NCBI GenBank assembly: GCA_963573305.1
Contig: OY754331.1
Coordinates: 71,289,275 to 71,353,274 of the forward strand
Direction of reading: 5' to 3'
Length of the DNA: 64,000 nt
From: Pyrrhosoma nymphula
Taxonomy: Eukaryota > Arthropoda > Insecta > Odonata > Coenagrionidae
In this document: positions 47,701 to 58,639 of the stretch, in pieces
Layout: each line of letters begins with the position of its first letter
Position numbering within the stretch: position 1 is the first letter of the stretch
Position numbers and translations under genes: made by a program
The notes under the pieces: generated by a model
Told to the model about the DNA's origin: nothing
Seen by the model: the letters and a program-made list of their open reading frames with translations, nothing else
The model's database searches: none

Positions 47701-50700
47701 ATTTAATTCAGCGGAATACGAAGCTATGAATTTTTCTGGAGAAGGTACCGGGGAAAACTTTTAGTCACGCACTCTCCAAAAACTTCTTCGGAAGCACGTG
47801 ATGGGAAATTCCCCGGGAGCTGAGGAGAGAAAAAAAAGAGGATTCCTTCAGACCGGTGAAAGGGTTATTCGACTCGAAGAAAAAGTCCAGGGCATTTATC
47901 ATCTCCCGTTCATTTCTAACGCGTGTAATTACAAGCATCACCGCAGTCATCTAACTTTGGCGTAAAGTAGGATTCGGGATGAACTTGGATTGTGATCCGA
48001 AGGTGGAAATTATTCTAAAGGTCAATCGAGAATGGAACGAAGCCTTTCTTGAGAAATCAAACTTGGAAATCTCTGTTGAGGTCCTTCCGTTCATTGCATA
48101 ATTCTTAAAGCCCTTTTAGCCATCTTACGCCGGTTCTCCAGAGTGAATAACTATAGTTAACATCGGTTATGCTCTTGAGGACCTATTTTTAATTTACATA
48201 TTGGCAAAAGAGGAAATCGCAGATGCATGAGTGCATATTTTACCATTCAATTACGTTAGAAACTCTAAAATACAGAGAGGATATTTATAAGTTTTAATAC
48301 CTTTGTAATGAAATATCTTATATTTACCGTGGTACTGCTTTCAAATGCATATGAAAAGGCATATGAAAAGGCTTTCAAAGATAAATGAAAACCTACATAA
48401 TAGGTAGAGGTATGACCATACGTTCATTTAATTCCACCTGAGTACATAAACGCTGAAACACTTCATCGCCTAGGAATTTTTAGCCTTTTCATAGAAAATC
48501 AAGTCTAAAGCCTCAATAGTGTACATAAAATATATACCAAAATTATAAATAGATTAAATTGTGGTTTGTTATTTATTTCCGACATTCAAAGTCACAAGAT
48601 TAACAAATCTTCCTCCTTATTAATGCTACCGCATAGTGTCAAAAAGTTAAGGAGGACATTCCTAGTACCAAAGAACATTGAAGATTTCAAATAAGGTAGA
48701 TAACCAGCACGCTGAATATTCTCGAATTCAAATTTGGTCTTTAATGAAATGGATACGGTCATAATGATAAAATATCACGCATGAAATTCATGCAACGTAA
48801 CTTAATAAATGAATATACATAATTTGTAACTCAAATAGATATTGTCATCAACCTCTTTTATGAAGGCTACCAGAGCTGAGAAAAGAAAGAGGCAATTTTT
48901 ACCAGTTTTAAAGAAGGGGATAGGAAATTCTTTTGAAGCGAAGGGGCTATGGCCATTAAACGTGAGTAGCATCTCGTAAAAAAGATGAATTGGTCCTTCA
49001 AACTAAAACCTTTGACGCAACATTATTTACAGCCAGAACATATTCTATTCTAGCCTGTCAAGCACATCAGCTGACAGTTTATCTATGATTCACGATGTTC
49101 CCTCGATGCGGACCTCAAAGCAACCGCACTTTTACAAGATTCTTGTTCAAAGGAGGACCAGCAAACTTGCACTCAATGCGCTGTACTTCATTAAAATTAA
49201 GGATAATGTACTACGTTATTTCACGTACTAAAAAACACTTTACCAAGCATCAGAATAAAAGTGCTGTCATCTTTTCAGGGAAATATTTCAATCAACAGTA
49301 CATCACATTTGATTGCCATTAACAGAGCAGGCTAGAGAATCTGATTTCAAACGTTTTCTACGTATGGTAACAGAAATATAACGAGTGACCTTTTTCTTTC
49401 TTAAAAATAATGATCCATTGATTTTTGTAAAATGGACACTGACCCAAAAATAGAAAACTGGTGCTTTGGTCTAATCCAAGAAATATTTTTAACTCTTATA
49501 TCGAGATTAACTTTTTCATTCGACCCTTCCACAGTCCTAATACTTGTAAATAATAATAATTATTTATTTATCATGAAAAAAATCACCTCTTTACCAAGAT
49601 TCAACAAAACTACCTCAAATACCCAAGGTGGCTTATGAACCTCTCGAAATGCGTATAATATTTCATACTTTATCACATTAACGGTGGCATACCTTCAGGT
49701 AACAGCAGTGTTTCCTCATTTATTATTTTTTTAAATACAAGAATTAAGGTCATCAGAGAGCATTATATTACACATCATAGAAAAAGAACTGGACCAGCCA
49801 CTTAAGAGTGTTTTCTATTCATTACTTGATTATAACTTGCCTTAAATTTAAACGGTAAAGGAAATATTATGTAACGTAACTATGCAAATTTTGATTTAAA
49901 AGTAAAAAGTAAAAATGAATGTCTAAAACAAGTAGCACAACTAAATATTTACAGCCAAAAAGTGGACACTTTAAAATTATTCCCATTCCAATGACAAAGA
50001 GCACAATATTAGGATGATTACTATCTTTAAGTTTTTTAAACTCTTTCTCTATTGAATTAATTGTATCGACTTTGAACTTGCTTTGATACCTCACTATTCT
50101 TTAACGTCGCGAATAAAGTGAGACAAAGTCTGCAGGCGATAAAGTTTATATCTTCATTGATTTATTTTCCCCACATACACACTTCATCAATGGCGCAGGT
50201 TGCTATGGGAACGATTTTCAAAAGAGCGCTGAATTTTATAAAATTTTGGAATAGTGTGTAAAATTTCTCTCTATTTCGATTAAAACAAAAAAACAAAATT
50301 CTGTCATAGAAATAAATCATTGCATTTTTTCTGTTGAGACACTTTTTCAGAGTCTGTTCAACAATTTACTCTGATTTAATTTTACAAAAGAAATAAATCC
50401 AGTGAGTCCCTAAAACTGAACTTGACAAACATTTATAATGGAAATTGATGCGAAGGTGTCCAAAAAGTAGTCTATAACCAGCGGAGGGGCGACATTGAAT
50501 AATGTGCTAGGTTTAAAAGTTTTTTTTTACTTCTAGTTCTTTAAAAATATTAAGTGTTCTATAAAACCATTATATGAAATCTATGCAGTTTTACATTTCC
50601 TCAATGATTTAGATGAAGTAAGATTTACAAGTATTTAGTAAATAAAGTCACACTGAGGACGCAAAAACTTTGCTGTATGTGACTGAAAGAGTCAAGAATC

Positions 50701-51690
50701 AACTAAATTTAAACATTTGAGGCTTTAGCTTGACAAAATGTTTCACAACGCAAGCATTGACAATCAATTGTTTTTAAAAATTGTTTTGTAATCAAATTTG
50801 TAATAAAAATGTTTTGTAAAAATTATTACACTAAGTAATAAATTTATTCTTTTTTAATAACTGACATTTCTAAAGCTATACATGCGTCATAATTTCACTA
50901 TTTTTCTTCCTAATATTTTAGTCTCATGGGAACCCGGAACCTTACCGAATCTCGCGAATAACGCGGAATCATTCTTTTCGGAAAATGCCTCGAAATTTAG
51001 GGCTGATATATTTCGGTAGCATTCGAAGTATGGGATCTATTTTTTTCAATAATGAGGTCAAATTCATTGAACTTTATGCGTATGGACACCTCGCTCTCCA
51101 AATGCTTGTTACTCTGAACATTTAAGATCACAAGGCGAGTAGGAATCCCTACATACATGCTTGTTCATACACTAGCTGCAGAACAATGGAGGCCTCATTC
51201 TAATATATTCTGCGGTCCAGGAAGTAGGACACAAATAGAACGCGAACCCATAAGAAGAGAAGAGGAGAAACAGAGATAATATCATAAGTATTATGAGTGA
51301 GCTCGTGAATAGTGCATGCAAACAGCGATACAGTAGGCTTCGAGGAGATGAAAAGCGCGGGAGTTCGTGGCACTCGAAACTACAACCTGCTTCACCATAT
51401 ATTCTTTGTCCATCGCACATGCCCTTCATGAAAAGCAGACGAGTACGAAGCTAGACCCCCTTAACTCTCCTCTCGCCATCCTATTGTGTAACTATGCCTC
51501 GCATTATTTTCACCTTTTGCCTCGTTAAATTACACCCTAGTAGCCTTGTGATAAAAAGGATATTTTATACGCAGTTATGCTGTGAGTATACTCACAACAA
51601 CACCAAACTCTATGACGCAAAAAGAAAGAGCTATTTTTCTGTAATATTTACATCCAAATGAATCACTGGAAGTAGTCTGTATTTATAAAA
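47700..51690. other. No gene recognised
   Basis: Long AT-rich stretch with ORFs no longer than 85 codons. At 48347-48370 a short duplicated AAATGCATATGAAAAGGC-like piece occurs. No TE end was seen. Confidence 0.4.
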
Positions 51691-51697
51691 CGGAATG

Positions 51698-52360
51698 TCC
51701 TGACTGACTGACTCACTCATTCATCAACGCACAGCCCAAACTACTGGTGATAAAAACGTGAAATTCTGTGGATATATCCCCATCGTGGTGTATAGGCGCA
51801 CTAATAAAGGATTTTTGAAATAAATAGTTTTGGGGTTGTTTTTACCCCATTAATTTTAACTTTTACTCCCACAAGAAAAGCATTGGATTTATTGCAAGTG
51901 TTTCTTTCTTTGCCTTGTTAAATTACTTGCACTCAAGATATTGGATGGAAATTTACATCATCGAACGCATAAAAGAATGCAGTATTTAAATATTTCATTC
52001 GATTATCTTATACGCTTCGTTCAATTATCTTATACGCTTCGTAAATGACATCTCCCACTGAAATTCAACGGACATGATCATCTTATCCGTATGCATATTA
52101 TTTAGCACTATTTCTGGACCAAGATTGAAAATAATATTAGCGAATATGTGGTTTTTTTACCATTCGTTATTCTCTTCTTCTAAAAGATCCATAAAAAATG
52201 CGATTTAAAATATTCTATAAATTAAACCTCATATTTCATGTCATGTAAAAACATTTTTAGCCGAGAAAATGTAAAATTCTCAACATTAGCCCGGTTCCTT
52301 TATGCATTATCGGTGCAATTAATTCACAGCTTACCGTGCGAAGCCAGATCCCGCTTCTAG
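51698..52360 (+). mobile_element. Helitron-like non-autonomous element
   Basis: The 5' end reads TCCTGACTGACTGACTCACT, the typical opening of insect Helitron-related repeats. The 3' end reads GCGAAGCCAGATCCCGCTTC then CTAG followed by T, compatible with the CTRR terminus and insertion next to T. The interior matches the fragment at 8606-8890. A 22-bp tandem duplication of ATTATCTTATACGCTTCGT sits at 52001 and 52023. No Rep/helicase is encoded. Confidence 0.5.
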
Positions 52361-53229
52361 TAAAATTATATAAAAGAACGTTGATGAAGTTGTATTCTCT
52401 GAGAACAAAGAATGTGTCTTAAAATTGCATTAATTTAAGTCTTCTGTTATATCAATTAAATATTTTCTCTTAAAGCAGCATTAAATTTAGTGAAAACCTT
52501 TTTTCGGCGATATATATGCATTGCAAAAATGAATTTTATATTAGTATGATCATAATTTCTTCCATCCAGATCATTTTTGTTGCATTATCTACTTTGTTTT
52601 TTGAAGAGTTTACCATGAAGTTACATCACATGGCATACACACGCACAATCATTCTCATTTGTTTCCGCTTAATACTTTTCTGATACAGTCATTATAGCAA
52701 AAGGTCCTGGCGCTGCCCAGTTTACGATTTTGGAGCGTGGGCTGATGACCTTTCAGAATCCTGCGATACGGATGAGGAGGGCAGTTTACTGTTGAGGGTT
52801 GTCAAAAATAAAAAAAGCTTTAATAAAGTACGCTTTCTTACAGAGGAAAACGTTTTGTTACCTAACAGCACCAAGCCACCTCATGAATGAATCCATCCCC
52901 GATTAGGATATCCATTAGCAATATATCTCCCGTTTCTATATTTTGAGCAATTTATTTATACTGGATATCATCAACTACTATCACTGAGCAGAAATGCAAG
53001 GGTGGAGGAAGAGCAAAGGAAGAGGCGAAGAAAAGAAGGGAAGTGAGAGATGATAGTGGAAGGAAGCAAAAATAGTAAGGTCCAGCGACAGCCGTGATGC
53101 TAGTCCATTTATCTATCCCCATAGTGTTAGGCAAGCTAGGAGAGAATATAAAGCCGATCGCATTAATTATAGTGCAGTCTAAGTGGCTCAAGGACGTGTT
53201 GAAGGTTCCACTGAGAACAAACCAATCGT
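52361..53229. other. No gene recognised
   Basis: AT-rich sequence. The 119-codon minus ORF at 53311-52952 and its shadows have no family features and overlap the tRNA-like inverted repeat. Confidence 0.4.
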
Positions 53230-53348
53230 CTTGCCCGGGACTCGAAGCCGGAATCCTCGATATCGCGCCGAGTACTTTTGAACCGGGCATTTTTTTCTCT
53301 ACGCTCGGCACTATATCGAGTAATCCGGGTTCGAGTCCCGGTCAAGGC
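53230..53348. repeat. Head-to-head pair of tRNA-like SINE sequences
   Basis: The plus strand (53304-53348) reads CTCGGCACTATATCGAG then CCGGGTTCGAGTCCCGG, with a canonical B box. The minus strand (53274-53230) reads CTCGGCGCGATATCGAG then CCGGCTTCGAGTCCCGG. Only about six bases differ over 45. The centre is about 30 bp. Neither side forms a complete cloverleaf, so an inverted SINE pair is more likely than two tRNA genes. Confidence 0.7.
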
Positions 53349-53407
53349 AAATGATTTTTTCCCTGTGTATGAAAGACTGTAGGATTTCCCGGTGGATGAT
53401 ATGGATG

Positions 53408-53677
53408 AAGTCTTCTCGGGTGTGGCACCGGTTTAGACTTTCCATAGATGACGATTCGACGAGCGACTCCGTCATCTTCCTCAGGGCTAAAACTGATTCT
53501 TAAGTAAAACCATAGAGTAAGTATACTTACCTAGTTAGTGTATATATAAAAAATATATACTTAGTAAATATACTTAATCCATGGTAAAACTTAGTTTTCA
53601 CGCGAGGAAGATGAGCGAGTTGCTCGTCGAAACGTCGGCCATGGAAACCTAACCCAGTGCCACACCCGAGAAGACTT
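53408..53677. repeat. 270-bp foldback with two hammerhead-like motifs
   Basis: Outer arms AAGTCTTCTCGGGTGTGGCA and its reverse complement pair perfectly. The pairing continues with mismatches through AACC-AG-CTTTCCAT, GACG, TTCGACGAGC and CATCTTCCTC. On the minus strand at 53450-53485 the left arm reads CTGAGGA..GACG..CGTCGAATC. On the plus strand at 53604-53636 the right arm reads GAGGAAGATGAGC..GCTCGTCGAAACGTC with a 7-bp stem. The centre is AT-rich and itself partly palindromic. Confidence 0.75.
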
Positions 53678-53796
53678 TTAATTTCCTCTTTGGAATGTTT
53701 GAACTGATGTACACTTGCGGGTGATTCCGGAAAGTTAATACAGTGGCTAGTCCCGGTATTTTAAACATTTGACCTATTAAATGCCAACGACAAACA

Positions 53797-54170
53797 GAAA
53801 AGATCATACAGGGAGATGAAAAGAATTAAAATTTCAGACGGTATGAAAGAAAAGCAAAAAAAAAACTATTAAAGGAAATTTTGTGTTTTAAAAATAGAAC
53901 ATTTTGGCGTAGAAAACTATAGAGAAGACCATTAAAGTGGTTGTGAAAAAAATAAGTCGGTCTTTTCATGAGTCCGGTTATTAAGTCATTTATATGGTTC
54001 CGCAACTATTATAATTAATACCTGATATGAATATCGTTGGCGTATGTAAGAAAGGGGGATGAAAGAATTCGAGGATGAGGAGAGAGGGAGGAAAAGGATG
54101 ACTAAGAAGAAGGAAAGGAAAGAAAAGAGGAGAGGAAAGGAGAGAACGGGAGAGGAGGGAGATGGTGTCT
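53797..54170 (+). repeat. Unnamed purine-rich repeat, copy A
   Basis: This copy holds the landmarks GACGGTATGAAAGAAAAG, TTAAAGGAAATTT, AGAAGACCATTAAAG, GGTCTTTTCATGAGTCCG and a purine-rich tail with GATGAGGAGAGAGGGAGG. These recur in the same order in copies B-D downstream. Confidence 0.5.
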
Positions 54171-54174
54171 ACTA

Positions 54175-55455
54175 ATATCTAAATGAAAAAGAAATTGAAT
54201 ATTTTTCAAGACTTTTCAAAACAAAAATTTTAAATTCCAGACCAAAAAGCCTAATTTTTTAATGCACTATTGTGAAGGTCAATAATTCGATTCGCAGTCC
54301 TGTCTAATTTTTCACTCGGAATTGGCCATCTTATTATCTCCACACCACCGTTGGGATCGTCCAGTAAAATGCGATACCTATCCTTTTCTTTAATCCTATG
54401 TATGCGAAATATTATATAAATATGTCTCTATTTATTTACACGTCCAATGTTAGTCACATTTCTTAACAACATCAACTATCGACTAAAATATTTTCCACTG
54501 TTTTTAAAAAATGGGATAGGCTAGCAAACTAACTAAACAAGATTCCATCAAATTTATTTTATTATGATAAAAAACTGATTTCATGCAATGGCTTACAAAT
54601 ATATTTGTAACTATTCATAATTTTACAGCAAACTGTCTGCGTTGTTCACAAACAACTGACTCACTTCAAAACCATCACTAATAAAAAAGATTCGCTGAGA
54701 AAATAAATTATAAAAAATACCACCAAAAACTACCTCTTCCGACCCTACTACGAATACAGCGTCATCGGCGACGACGAAATATAATTATTTTACTTTCCAG
54801 GGACGAAATACTATTTCATGAAGACGAAATGCCTGATTTATGGCGTAGTGAAGCAACAGAATTCAATGGCAAATGCAAATAACAAAATGGAAAATGGTAG
54901 GCTTTACTGAATTGAGTTCCTTCATGATGAGGGTGAAAGAAAGCACTGAAATTCCGCACTAAGTTTAATTTATTCCACTTGATGATGATGCGCAGCATAG
55001 AAGCTTAGGACGCGATGGTTTAAATATAATATATCTAGAGGAAATCAATAGAGTTGCACCTTAAGGGGTATTGCAAAACGCAAAATGGAAAATGACACTA
55101 TCGTACTAAAGTACAATCTATAGATCGCTTGAATATTTGGAAACATTTTAATAACTGCGGTCAAGGTCATTGTTTCGAAATTATCATTCATAGGCAGGAG
55201 GGAAGTATACCATCTTCAGCCTGCAACCGACTGAACCGATTTGTCACGCGGCGGCATGCAGGAAACGGTGATCATGTCTTATACAATCGAACGACGAAAT
55301 TCGCAAACTCACACATACTGGCCAGAGAGGTTTAAAAGAACACCTCCTTGATACTGACAGATATACAAAAAGGGAAACAGAAGATCAATGTTCGTAATGA
55401 TATACTGCCGTTCCAATTTTTATCGTGACGATTTGCAAGCAACCATCACTTATCC
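54175..55455. other. No gene recognised
   Basis: AT-rich spacer between repeat copies. Short ORFs at 54816-54998 and 55129-55335 have no recognised family. Confidence 0.4.
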
Positions 55456-55459
55456 TTTT

Positions 55460-55575
55460 CCCAAATTTGGATTATTTTTCAGCGAATTCCCGACTTTTCC
55501 CAGATTTTTTCCCGACATTACTAAATTCCCGATCTTTCCCGGATTACCGACTGGTAGACACTCTGAGGGTGTATA
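55460..55575 (-). mobile_element. Possible DNA-transposon end (GTGTCTACCAGTCGG type)
   Basis: The minus strand reads AGAGTGTCTACCAGTCGG, then a series of CGGGAAAGATCGGGAA and TCGGGAAAA-type phrases. This is the style of a dispersed arthropod element whose ends read AGGGTGTCTACC followed by GGGAAA repeats. The opposite end was not found. Confidence 0.35.
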
Positions 55576-55583
55576 AAAGAAAT

Positions 55584-55960
55584 GTAAAACAGTCAAGTCC
55601 ATCGGCAACCAAGAAATAATGCATTTATAAGTGCCCATAATTCTAGATGCAGTAGGAGAGAAAACGACACCTGATACCTAACAGCAGAGGTCAGAAAAGA
55701 GATTGGAGTACATAATATAAGGCAACGACAAATTAAAGAAAGAGTAACTGAAGGAAGGGTTTTTTATGTTAGCGCGTTCCAGGGAGAAAAATATGACATC
55801 AGGACGGTATGGAGGAGAGGAAAAAGGTAGGAAGAGTTCACAACACTAGAAAAAATATAAGTTATTGGAACATTAAAGAGGACCGACGCATAATATCCAC
55901 AACTTTCCATAGACCTTGCTTGTGATTCAAGGCATAATAATTAGAATTATTTACAATTAG
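55584..55960 (+). repeat. Unnamed purine-rich repeat, copy B
   Basis: It starts GTAAAACAGTCAAGTCCATC and continues with GCATTTATA, CAGTAGGAGAGAAAACGACA, CTGATA, GACGGTATGGAGGAGAGG, ACATTAAAGAGGACC and ACTTTCCATAGACC. The order matches copies A, C and D. Confidence 0.6.
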
Positions 55961-56300
55961 TAAGGGTATTGTTGGTTTACTTTAGATAGAGATAAATGGA
56001 TGAATGGAAAAAGACAAAGGAAAAAAGATAAGGGTGAAAACTCCTAAAATGTTAAATAAAGGAAACATGATTTTATTCCTCACACAATTTGTAAAAACAG
56101 ATCATAGTTGCTGTACTATGTACCGGATAGTGGTACCCAGAGCCGAAACCATGGCCAGTACTTAGAAATTTAAAGTGTAAAAAGTGTGGAATAGAATCAA
56201 GTATTTTATTCAATTTTTTTTAAGCGAAAGTGTTTCATAAAGTGACGCCTGAGATACTCTCTAAAAGGGAGAGTGGGAGAAAACGGATGAGGGGCACGGT

Positions 56301-56810
56301 TGGTAAATCAGTCAAATCTGTCCATCATAAGCCGTAAAAATAGTGCATTTATGTATCGACAATAGTGTAAGGGACGGTAGGAGAGAAAAAGACAGCTGAT
56401 AGCAAAAAAATAGAGGGAGAAAAAGAGGTCGAATGGAAACAATAAACTGAAGAGTGACTGATGGGATTATTTTGGAGAAATGCGTATGACAGAAGGGAAA
56501 AGAATAAGAATTACGGAGGGTATGAAGGAGAGATACATTAAACAAAAAGTTTAAAGGAAATTTAGCACATGAGAAAATAGACATTTTTTGGAGCAGGACA
56601 TATTAAAGAAGACCCACCGTGGTTGGGAAAATAACAGGCGGGTCTTCCCATGGACCAGAAATTTATTTGTTTTCATAATTAATATAATTTATAAAGGGGG
56701 TTTATATTTTCGACGAAGGATGAGGAGAAAGAGGATGAATCAGAAGAACATGAAATAAAGTAAGAAGTGAAAGCTGATAACAAGAGAGGAGGGAGAATAG
56801 AATGGTGGTA
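56301..56810 (+). repeat. Unnamed purine-rich repeat, copy C
   Basis: It starts GGTAAATCAGTCAAATCTGT 717 bp after copy B. It continues with GCATTTATG, CGGTAGGAGAGAAAAAGACA, GCTGATA, GGAGGGTATGAAGGAGAG, ACATATTAAAGAAGACC, GTCTTCCCATGGACC and a purine-rich tail. Confidence 0.6.
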
Positions 56811-56914
56811 AACCGTCTATTTCATCGAAAACCGTTATGTAATGTTAGATGTTATGGGAGATAAAATAAAATTGATAGTAGAAATTACAGGGCAGCAAAT
56901 GAGGCCGGTGGATA

Positions 56915-57190
56915 TATTGATGGGCAACTATATACTGGAGAGAGAAATGCTGAGAGGATATTTATTGTAAGCCAGTCACAGGGAGCAGAAGAGTAGGAAC
57001 TGGACGTTATGGAGGAGAGGCTAAATATAAGCTGAGTTTACAAGAGATTTAGTGCTTGAAAAATAAAAGTTTTTAGCGAAGGAAACATCAGAGAGGAACC
57101 ACTACAGTTGAAAAAATAATAACCAAAGCTTTCCATGGACGTTAATTTCGCTTCAAGGTAGAATTTCTTTACAATATTCTACTATATTAA
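56915..57190 (+). repeat. Unnamed purine-rich repeat, copy D (partial)
   Basis: It lacks the head but has GACGTTATGGAGGAGAGG, GGAAACATCAGAGAGGAACC, GCTTTCCATGGACG and an AT-rich end, TATTAATTACGGATATGAG, resembling the end of copy A. It runs directly into the TA palindrome. Confidence 0.5.
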
Positions 57191-57191
57191 T

Positions 57192-57202
57192 TACGGATAT
57201 GA

Positions 57203-57248
<46 letters not shown>

Positions 57249-57259
57249 TCATATCCGTA
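57192..57259. repeat. 68-bp perfect palindrome with TA core
   Basis: TACGGATATGAG, then an uninterrupted TA core of about 44 bp, then CTCATATCCGTA. The unique 12-bp arms make it a true palindrome and not just a microsatellite. Confidence 0.95.
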
Positions 57260-57720
57260 TATATATTTACATTAATATATATATGCCAGTAACTTACACG
57301 TACATGAAATACACGTGAAGCTGAATCGTAATTTGGGTGCAGACTTTTTTTTATATTTTCAAAATTAAATTATAAATAGTGGTTTTTTCGTATTGGGAAA
57401 GGTACCAATAGGAAAAAAAATAAAATGAAGATTATTATTCCTTCAATCGAATTTTGTATTCCGGTAGAAATTCCTAAATAGTTGCTAAAACAATGATTAT
57501 TTGCAATATTTTAGCGTTTTTGAGACATCGTCCCCATAACGACCATACTCATTGTTTAAGTCGAGATTCCGTGTATATCCATTAACTCAATGATTATTTG
57601 CACTAAATAAGATATGAATTGTTTATTAAAATGTATTAGATTATATTAGATGTGTTGATTTTTTTCCTTCCCGTTGATATTCAACGGGCACCTAGTGATT
57701 TATAGTTGGCAAGGCTATGG
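57260..57720. other. No gene recognised
   Basis: AT-rich sequence with short TA clusters. Confidence 0.4.
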
Positions 57721-57910
57721 TTGACATGCGTCAGAGAGAGGGAATGCTACACTGCCAGGAAGAGGAGAGAGGAAAGTAATGAATGAGAGAAGAGAAAAGA
57801 AGAAAAGGGGAAAAGGAAGGGAACGAAAGAAGAGAGGGGATGGTTATACGGGTGGTAAAACAGTCAAGTCCATCGACAACCGTAAATATAGTACATTTAT
57901 ATCCCCATAC
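57720..57910 (+). repeat. Unnamed purine-rich repeat, tail plus head (copy E)
   Basis: A purine tail (57760-57838) like those of copies A and C is followed at 57853 by GGTAAAACAGTCAAGTCCAT and then GACAACCGTAAATATAG, the head of the next unit. The body is absent after 57910. This tail-to-head junction shows that the family can lie in tandem. Confidence 0.5.
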
Positions 57911-58470
57911 TTCTTCCTTCAAACGCCCCCCTTACCTCGCACACAGCATTCCGCGGTCTTCCCCTCCTACACGGAGTCTGTCACGCACATAACCGTCCGA
58001 AAGCCTCCCTACCCACCACGAGAAATACACCTCCCCACTGCCCAGTGGCCCCTTTCCTACCCCCCTCCAAAGACCCAACCACTACCATCCTCCCTCTCCT
58101 ACCCTTATATCTCGCCGTCTTCCACTTCCATTTGTATTTAAATGGCAAGTGGGAGGTATCGGGAGGGAGGGTTGGGTGGTGGACGAGGCCGCGCCGAGGG
58201 ATGGGCGGAGGAAGAATGGGATGGAAGTGAAGTCTGGATGCTGTGAGCATTTGAAGGGGAACTTGTATGGGAAGCGGACGACGACACCGGGCAGAACCCG
58301 ATGCATCGGACCGTGTCGAGCCCAGGGGAATGGAAGAGATAAATTATATATGAGTGAAGACGGTGGCGTGATGAGGGGATTGTGTGAAGGGGGGAAGAGG
58401 ATTCGCTGGAGGGAAATAAGAACGCGAATGCAGGTAAGGAAGGATGATGCAATAGATGGAAATTTCAGAA
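57910..58470. repeat. Low-complexity block, C-rich then purine-rich
   Basis: The plus strand is C-rich up to about 58130 and G/A-rich from 58145 on. Overlapping ORFs of 60-162 codons on both strands arise from this. I see no recognisable protein among them. Confidence 0.5.
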
Positions 58471-58546
58471 AATTAAACACAAAAAACGAAGAAAAATATC
58501 TAAATATTACGAGGGGAGAAGAATTCGAAAGGATAGTATTACGAAG

Positions 58547-58620
58547 GAACCGGGTGGGTGCGGTCACCAAAGTACTGGCTCACTATTTCCTGAATCCAGG
58601 TTCGATCCCAGCAGCGGTAA
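58547..58620 (+). repeat. tRNA-derived SINE head
   Basis: A promoter-like GGGTGCGGTCACC is followed by AATCCAGGTTCGATCCCAGC, with a canonical B box (GGTTCGATCCC). No complete cloverleaf closes. Confidence 0.5.
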
Positions 58621-58639
58621 TGCTTTTTCAGTGAACTCC

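Noticed and set aside
53330..53346. Functional tRNA gene at the GGTTCGAGTCCCGG box
   Set aside because: No complete cloverleaf or acceptor stem could be formed, and a mirror copy lies head to head, which fits SINE sequence better.
58082..58634. 162- and 161-codon ORFs on opposite strands
   Set aside because: They overlap each other in a strongly purine/pyrimidine-biased tract where stops are rare. Neither has recognisable protein features.
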